Source: Streptomyces aureocirculatus
Lineage (GTDB): Bacteria > Actinomycetota > Actinomycetes > Streptomycetales > Streptomycetaceae
Assembly: GCF_000720475.1 (NCBI RefSeq)
Contig: NZ_JOAP01000030.1
Span: forward strand, 1-64,000
Length of the DNA: 64,000 nucleotides
Direction: 5' to 3'
Shown here in pieces: positions 60,286 through 64,000 of this stretch. Within the stretch, counting starts at the first letter, position 1. Each line of letters starts with the position of its first letter. The notes beneath the pieces are model-generated. The model made no database searches. It was not told the DNA's origin and saw nothing but the letters and a program-made list of their open reading frames with translations. Position numbers and translations under genes: made by a program.

Positions 60286-61392
60286 GCTGGTGACGACCTC
60301 GCCCGCGTCGCCCTTGTCGCCCGCCGACTTGTCCGTGGCGGACTTCGGGATGGGCCTGTCCTCGCGGAGGGCGTCCCATACCTGCCGGTCGGCCTTCTCC
60401 AGGGGCAGCACGCGGTTGATGTCGGCCGGGTCGTACTGGACGGGCAGCGTGACCATCTTCATGTCACCGGAGCCGATGCCCTTGAGGCCGCCCGCGAAGC
60501 CGTACAGGTCCTTGACCGAGTCCAGGTCGGAGTCGGTGGTGATGGCACTGGTCGCGGAGTCGGCGAGGTTGTACAGCTTCTTCGGGTTGCCGAAGAGGTT
60601 GATGTCCTTGACCTGGTCCATGAGGGCCTTGATGAAGGCCTGCTGGAGCTGGATGCGGCCGAGGTCGCTGCCGTCCCCCACGCCGTGCCGGGTGCGGACC
60701 AGGCCGAGGGCCTGCTCACCGGATAGCTGATGGGTGCCGGCCTCCAGGTCGAGGTGGCTGTCCTTGTCGTGGATGGCCTTCTTGGAGGTGATCTCCACAC
60801 CGCCGAGGGTGTCGATGAGCTTCTTGAAGCCCGTGAAGTCGACTTCCACGTAGTGGTCCATGCGGATGCCGGACATCTTCTCGACGGTCTTCACGGCACA
60901 GGCCGGGCCGCCCACCTCGTACGCCGTGTTGAACATCTGGCGCTGTCCGCCCCGGTCGGTGCCGCCGTCCTTGGCGGGGCACTCGGGCCGGGTGATGAGG
61001 GTGTCGCGGGGTATGGAGACCACGCTGGCCTTCTTGTGGCCCTTGTACACGTGCACGATCATCGCCGTGTCCGAGCGGGCGGCACCCTCGTCCTTGCCGT
61101 ACTTGGCGTTCTTGCCGGAGCGGGAGTCGGAGCCGAGGACGAGGATGTCCTGGGAGCCGTTGTCGACGTTCGCCGGGCGGTCCGTGCCGAGGGCGGCGTT
61201 GATGTCGACGCCCTTGATGTTGCCGTTGAGCTTGAAATAGACGTAACCGAGGCCGGTGCCCCCCAGGACGGCCACACCCGCCGCGGTCCAGGCCGTGATG
61301 ACGAGCGCCTTCTTGCCCTTGCTGCGCGGCTTGCGACGGCGGCCGCGCTTGCCGCGCTTCGGCGCGTCGGCGGCCCTGCTCTCGTCCGTCAT
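60280..61392 (-). CDS. LytR-CpsA-Psr (LCP) family cell-wall polymer ligase
   Basis: This 370-residue type II membrane protein has a very basic cytoplasmic N-terminus (KRGKRGRRRKPRSKGKK), one membrane helix near residues 30-52 and an extracellular LCP domain. Conserved pieces are ILVLGSDSRSG, RSDTAMIVHV, VVSIPRDTLI, LIDTLGGVEI, and LVRTRHGVGDGSDLGRIQLQQAFI. LCP enzymes transfer lipid-linked anionic polymers to peptidoglycan, so the WecA-family gene at 53.5 kb could supply its substrate. ATG 61392 follows GAGGAG at close spacing. Confidence 0.93.
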   Translation of the reverse strand: MTDESRAADAPKRGKRGRRRKPRSKGKKALVITAWTAAGVAVLGGTGLGYVYFKLNGNIKGVDINAALGTDRPANVDNGSQDILVLGSDSRSGKNAKYGKDEGAARSDTAMIVHVYKGHKKASVVSIPRDTLITRPECPAKDGGTDRGGQRQMFNTAYEVGGPACAVKTVEKMSGIRMDHYVEVDFTGFKKLIDTLGGVEITSKKAIHDKDSHLDLEAGTHQLSGEQALGLVRTRHGVGDGSDLGRIQLQQAFIKALMDQVKDINLFGNPKKLYNLADSATSAITTDSDLDSVKDLYGFAGGLKGIGSGDMKMVTLPVQYDPADINRVLPLEKADRQVWDALREDRPIPKSATDKSAGDKGDAGEVVTSD

Positions 61393-61787
61393 GCGCTCCT
61401 CAGTCCTCGTCGCTCGGGTACCCCCTGCTTTCAGGGTCAGGCGTGGCTTTCCGTCACTTGTCAGACGTGAAATCCGAAAGAAGGGTTGCATAGCGCCCTG
61501 TGTGCGCCCCGGGTACCGCCCACTACGCAGCGTGCGGGCATTCTCGTACTTTCGGCCCCCCACCTGCACTTTCGTACGCAGCAGCGCTACCGCACGTGAC
61601 CGTGAGAATCTCTTAGACGTGTGGTCAAGGTCTCCCGACCGCCACTGCCCCGACCCGGACGCGGCCCCTGGGCCCGGTCCCGCCGAGGCGTCCCGACCAG
61701 CTCACGGAGACAGACGCGAGGGGCCGGTCCCGTCGTGTGACGGGACCGGCCCCTCGCGTTCACCCTGCACAAGGCGCAGGCGCCGGA
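61393..61787. other. rho-LCP intergenic region
   Basis: These 395 non-coding bases hold the rho terminator at 61714-61759 and, nearer the LCP gene, a mixed-composition stretch probably containing its promoter. No ORF here shows coding features. Confidence 0.5.
61714..61759 (-). terminator. Intrinsic terminator of rho
   Basis: A perfect 21-base-pair stem (61714-61734 with 61739-61759) has the tetraloop GTGT. It lies 29 bases downstream of the rho stop codon. Confidence 0.93.
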
Positions 61788-63902
61788 TCAGTCGTTGCCG
61801 TTGCCCGGCGCCGGCGTCGTCTTCTGGATCTGCAGCAGGAACTCGGCGTTCGACTTCGTCTGCTTCATCTTGTCGAGCAGCAGCTCGATGGCCTGCTGCT
61901 GGTCGAGCGCGTGCAGCACCCGGCGCAGCTTCCACGTGATGGCCAGCTCGTCGCTGCCGAGCAGGATCTCTTCCTTGCGGGTGCTGGACGAGTCCACGTC
62001 CACCGCCGGGAAGATCCGCTTGTCGGAGAGCTTGCGGTCCAGCTTGAGTTCGAGGTTGCCGGTGCCCTTGAACTCCTCGAAGATCACCTCGTCCATGCGC
62101 GAACCGGTGTCGACGAGCGCGGTGGCCATGATGGTCAGCGAGCCGCCGTCCTCGATGTTGCGCGCGGCGCCGAAGAAGCGCTTGGGCGGGTACAGCGCCG
62201 TCGAGTCGACACCACCGGACAGGATGCGTCCGGAGGCCGGGGCCGCGAGGTTGTACGCACGGCCCAGACGCGTGATCGAGTCGAGCAGGACGACCACGTC
62301 GTGACCCAGCTCCACGAGGCGCTTGGCGCGCTCGATGGCCAGCTCGGCGACGGTGGTGTGGTCCTCGGCCGGACGGTCGAAGGTCGAGGAGATGACCTCG
62401 CCCTTCACCGACCGCTGCATGTCGGTGACCTCTTCCGGACGCTCGTCGACCAGGACGACCATCAGGTGGCACTCGGGGTTGTTGGTGGTGATCGCGTTGG
62501 CGATCGCCTGCATGATCATGGTCTTGCCGGTCTTCGGCGGGGCCACGATCAGACCGCGCTGCCCCTTACCGATCGGCGCGACGAGGTCGATGATGCGGGT
62601 GGTGAGCACGCCCGGGTCGGTCTCCAGACGGAGCCGGTCCTGCGGGTAGAGGGGCGTCAGCTTGTTGAACTCCGGCCGCCCGCGCCCGGATTCGGGCGCC
62701 ATGCCGTTCTGCGAGTCCAGTCGGACGAGCGCGTTGAACTTCTCGCGGCGCTCGCCGTCCTTGGGCTGGCGCACCGCGCCGGTGACGTGGTCGCCCTTGC
62801 GCAGGCCGTTCTTGCGGACCTGGGCCAGCGAGACGTACACGTCGTTCGGTCCTGGGAGGTAGCCCGACGTACGGATGAACGCGTAGTTGTCGAGGATGTC
62901 CAGGATGCCCGCTACCGGGATCAGGACGTCGTCGTCGGACACCTGCGGCTCGCTCGCGAAGTCGTCGCGGCCGCGGCGGCCACGGCGGTCGCGGTACCGG
63001 CCACGGCGGCCACGGCGGCCGGTGCCGTCGTCGTCGAAGTCGTCCTGCGGGCCGTTGTCGCGCTGCTGGCGGTCCTGACGGTCCCGGTCCTGGCGGTCCT
63101 GTCGGTCCTGGCGGCCGCCCTGCTCCTTGCGGTTGCCGCCGCCCTGCTGGTCGTCGCCCTTGTTGCCGCGGCGGTCACGCTCGCGGTCACGGCCACGGCC
63201 CTGGCGGTCACGGCGGCCCTGGCGGCCGTCGCCGCCGTCCGCGTCGCCCTTGTCGCCCCGGTCGTTCTTGTCGCCGCGGTCGCCCTTGGCCTCGGACTGC
63301 TCCGTCCGGGCCTCGGCGACCTTGGTGTCACCCTGGGTCCTGGCCTCCGCGGTCACGGTCTCGGGGCTGCCGGCCTCGGCGGTGACGCGGCGCCGGCCAC
63401 GGCTGCCGGACTTGTCGTCGAGGGGGGCACCTCCCTGCTCCACCGGAGCCGAGAGCTTGGGGGCGGGCTGGCCGGGGATGTCGATCTGCTGCTGGGCGGC
63501 CTTGGGCTGCTCGGCCGGGGCCTCTTCGGCCTTGGCGGGCTTGGCAGCGGCCTTGTCCGTGCTGTCGGCGGGAGCGGCCGCGGCGCCCGTGCGCGCCTTG
63601 GAGGTGGCGCGGCGCTTCGGCTTGGCCTCGGCGTCCGCGGCGGACGGGGCGCTCTTGGCCGGGGCGCCGCCTGCGGCCTGCGCCTCCTTGATGACCTCGA
63701 TCAACTGGCTCTTGCGCATCCGCGCGGTGCCCTTGATTCCGAGGCCCGATGCGACCTGCTGCAGTTCCGCCAGCACCATGCCCTCGAGGCCGGTGCCGCG
63801 GCGCCGCCGGGACCCGGCCGAAGCACCGGTGGCAGGCGCCGCAGAGGCGTCCGTGGCGGGCGTGTCGGCAGTCACGCCCATCAGATCGGTGGTGTCGCTC
63901 AC
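61788..63902 (-). CDS. rho: Transcription termination factor Rho
   Basis: This 704-residue hexameric RNA helicase has an N-terminal Rho_N domain ([33 protein letters not shown], about 43-76). A long low-complexity insert follows, about 80-300, rich in Ala/Pro/Lys and then Arg/Gly/Asp/Gln. The cold-shock RNA-binding domain begins near residue 320 ([20 protein letters not shown]). The ATPase core has Walker [10 protein letters not shown] and Walker [12 protein letters not shown]. Such inserts are typical of high-GC Gram-positive Rho. GTG 63902 follows GGAAGGA. Codons for [11 protein letters not shown] fall within a dispersed intergenic-type repeat (63418-63467). Confidence 0.97.
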   Translation of the reverse strand: MSDTTDLMGVTADTPATDASAAPATGASAGSRRRRGTGLEGMVLAELQQVASGLGIKGTARMRKSQLIEVIKEAQAAGGAPAKSAPSAADAEAKPKRRATSKARTGAAAAPADSTDKAAAKPAKAEEAPAEQPKAAQQQIDIPGQPAPKLSAPVEQGGAPLDDKSGSRGRRRVTAEAGSPETVTAEARTQGDTKVAEARTEQSEAKGDRGDKNDRGDKGDADGGDGRQGRRDRQGRGRDRERDRRGNKGDDQQGGGNRKEQGGRQDRQDRQDRDRQDRQQRDNGPQDDFDDDGTGRRGRRGRYRDRRGRRGRDDFASEPQVSDDDVLIPVAGILDILDNYAFIRTSGYLPGPNDVYVSLAQVRKNGLRKGDHVTGAVRQPKDGERREKFNALVRLDSQNGMAPESGRGRPEFNKLTPLYPQDRLRLETDPGVLTTRIIDLVAPIGKGQRGLIVAPPKTGKTMIMQAIANAITTNNPECHLMVVLVDERPEEVTDMQRSVKGEVISSTFDRPAEDHTTVAELAIERAKRLVELGHDVVVLLDSITRLGRAYNLAAPASGRILSGGVDSTALYPPKRFFGAARNIEDGGSLTIMATALVDTGSRMDEVIFEEFKGTGNLELKLDRKLSDKRIFPAVDVDSSSTRKEEILLGSDELAITWKLRRVLHALDQQQAIELLLDKMKQTKSNAEFLLQIQKTTPAPGNGND
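63418..63467. repeat. Dispersed repeat copy C inside the rho coding region
   Basis: These 50 bases match 44 of 50 in the intergenic copy at 9262-9311. Read on the rho strand they encode [17 protein letters not shown] within the low-complexity insert. The frame is preserved. Confidence 0.8.
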
Positions 63903-64000
63903 GAAGGGTCCTTCCCTGGAGCGGACGTCGGCCTGTCTGGCTCGGCGACCGGTTGTGCTGTCCGGCGATCCTTGGTGTGTGGACCGGGCCGGGGCGGTGG

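Overview
This window is a chromosomal segment from a Streptomyces or a very close relative. The GC content is very high, and codon third positions are almost all G or C. GTG and TTG starts are common. The gene content includes scy and filP, cslA and glxA, a secreted CBM2/FnIII/GH18 chitinase, nucS and the actinobacterial ATP synthase operon. From memory, the order from about 9.4 kb to the right edge resembles the S. coelicolor block around SCO5357 to SCO5413, read in reverse. No tRNA, rRNA, CRISPR array, transposase, prophage or biosynthetic cluster is visible.

Left part (0.1-16.1 kb). A MarR/MFS pair lies divergent from an ArsR-type regulator. A polar cell-wall glycan group follows: a GH6 lipoprotein and a ComB-family protein converge on glxA and cslA (radical copper oxidase and cellulose-synthase-like transferase). 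Next come a thiamine-binding/DUF3817 pair, an operon of three AIM24-family proteins whose last member ends in a collagen-like tail, and a leaderless-looking MarR gene. An OmpR-type response regulator/sensor kinase pair is divergent from a PepSY-domain protein whose reading frame is broken.

Middle (16.4-42.4 kb). meaB, acetyl-CoA acetyltransferase and methylmalonyl-CoA epimerase form an acyl-CoA group. scy and filP encode the coiled-coil cytoskeleton of polar growth. Two tandem paralogous ABC ATPase/permease pairs follow. Then come a small Cys/His protein, a luciferase-like oxidoreductase, a small SCO5389-type protein, nucS, a large NTPase with a membrane segment and a Pro/Thr tail, a STAS protein, 3-hydroxyacyl-CoA dehydrogenase, TetR with a third ABC exporter, PduO-type cobalamin adenosyltransferase, a membrane protein and a NarL-type two-component system.

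Right part (42.5-64 kb). chiC sits behind a promoter with chitin-type direct repeats. A DUF2550 protein follows, then, on the minus strand, atpIBEFHAGDC with a Rex-like operator upstream. Upstream of atpI on the same strand lie a WecA/MraY-family transferase, a serine hydroxymethyltransferase, a phosphatase homologue lacking its nucleophilic cysteine, a Sua5/YrdC protein, an unlisted 24-codon ORF, prmC, prfA, rpmE, an LCP-family ligase and rho.

The most notable signals beyond the gene list are the 24-codon ORF between prmC and sua5, the Cys-to-Ser phosphatase, the helically phased TTCAGG array beside the two-component system, and the collagen-like AIM24 protein. Also notable are the Rex-like site at atp, several tandem duplications that span stop codons (MarR, ABC permease, nucS, LCP), an 8-bp GCATGC microsatellite, and dispersed intergenic repeats, one copy of which lies inside the rho coding region.
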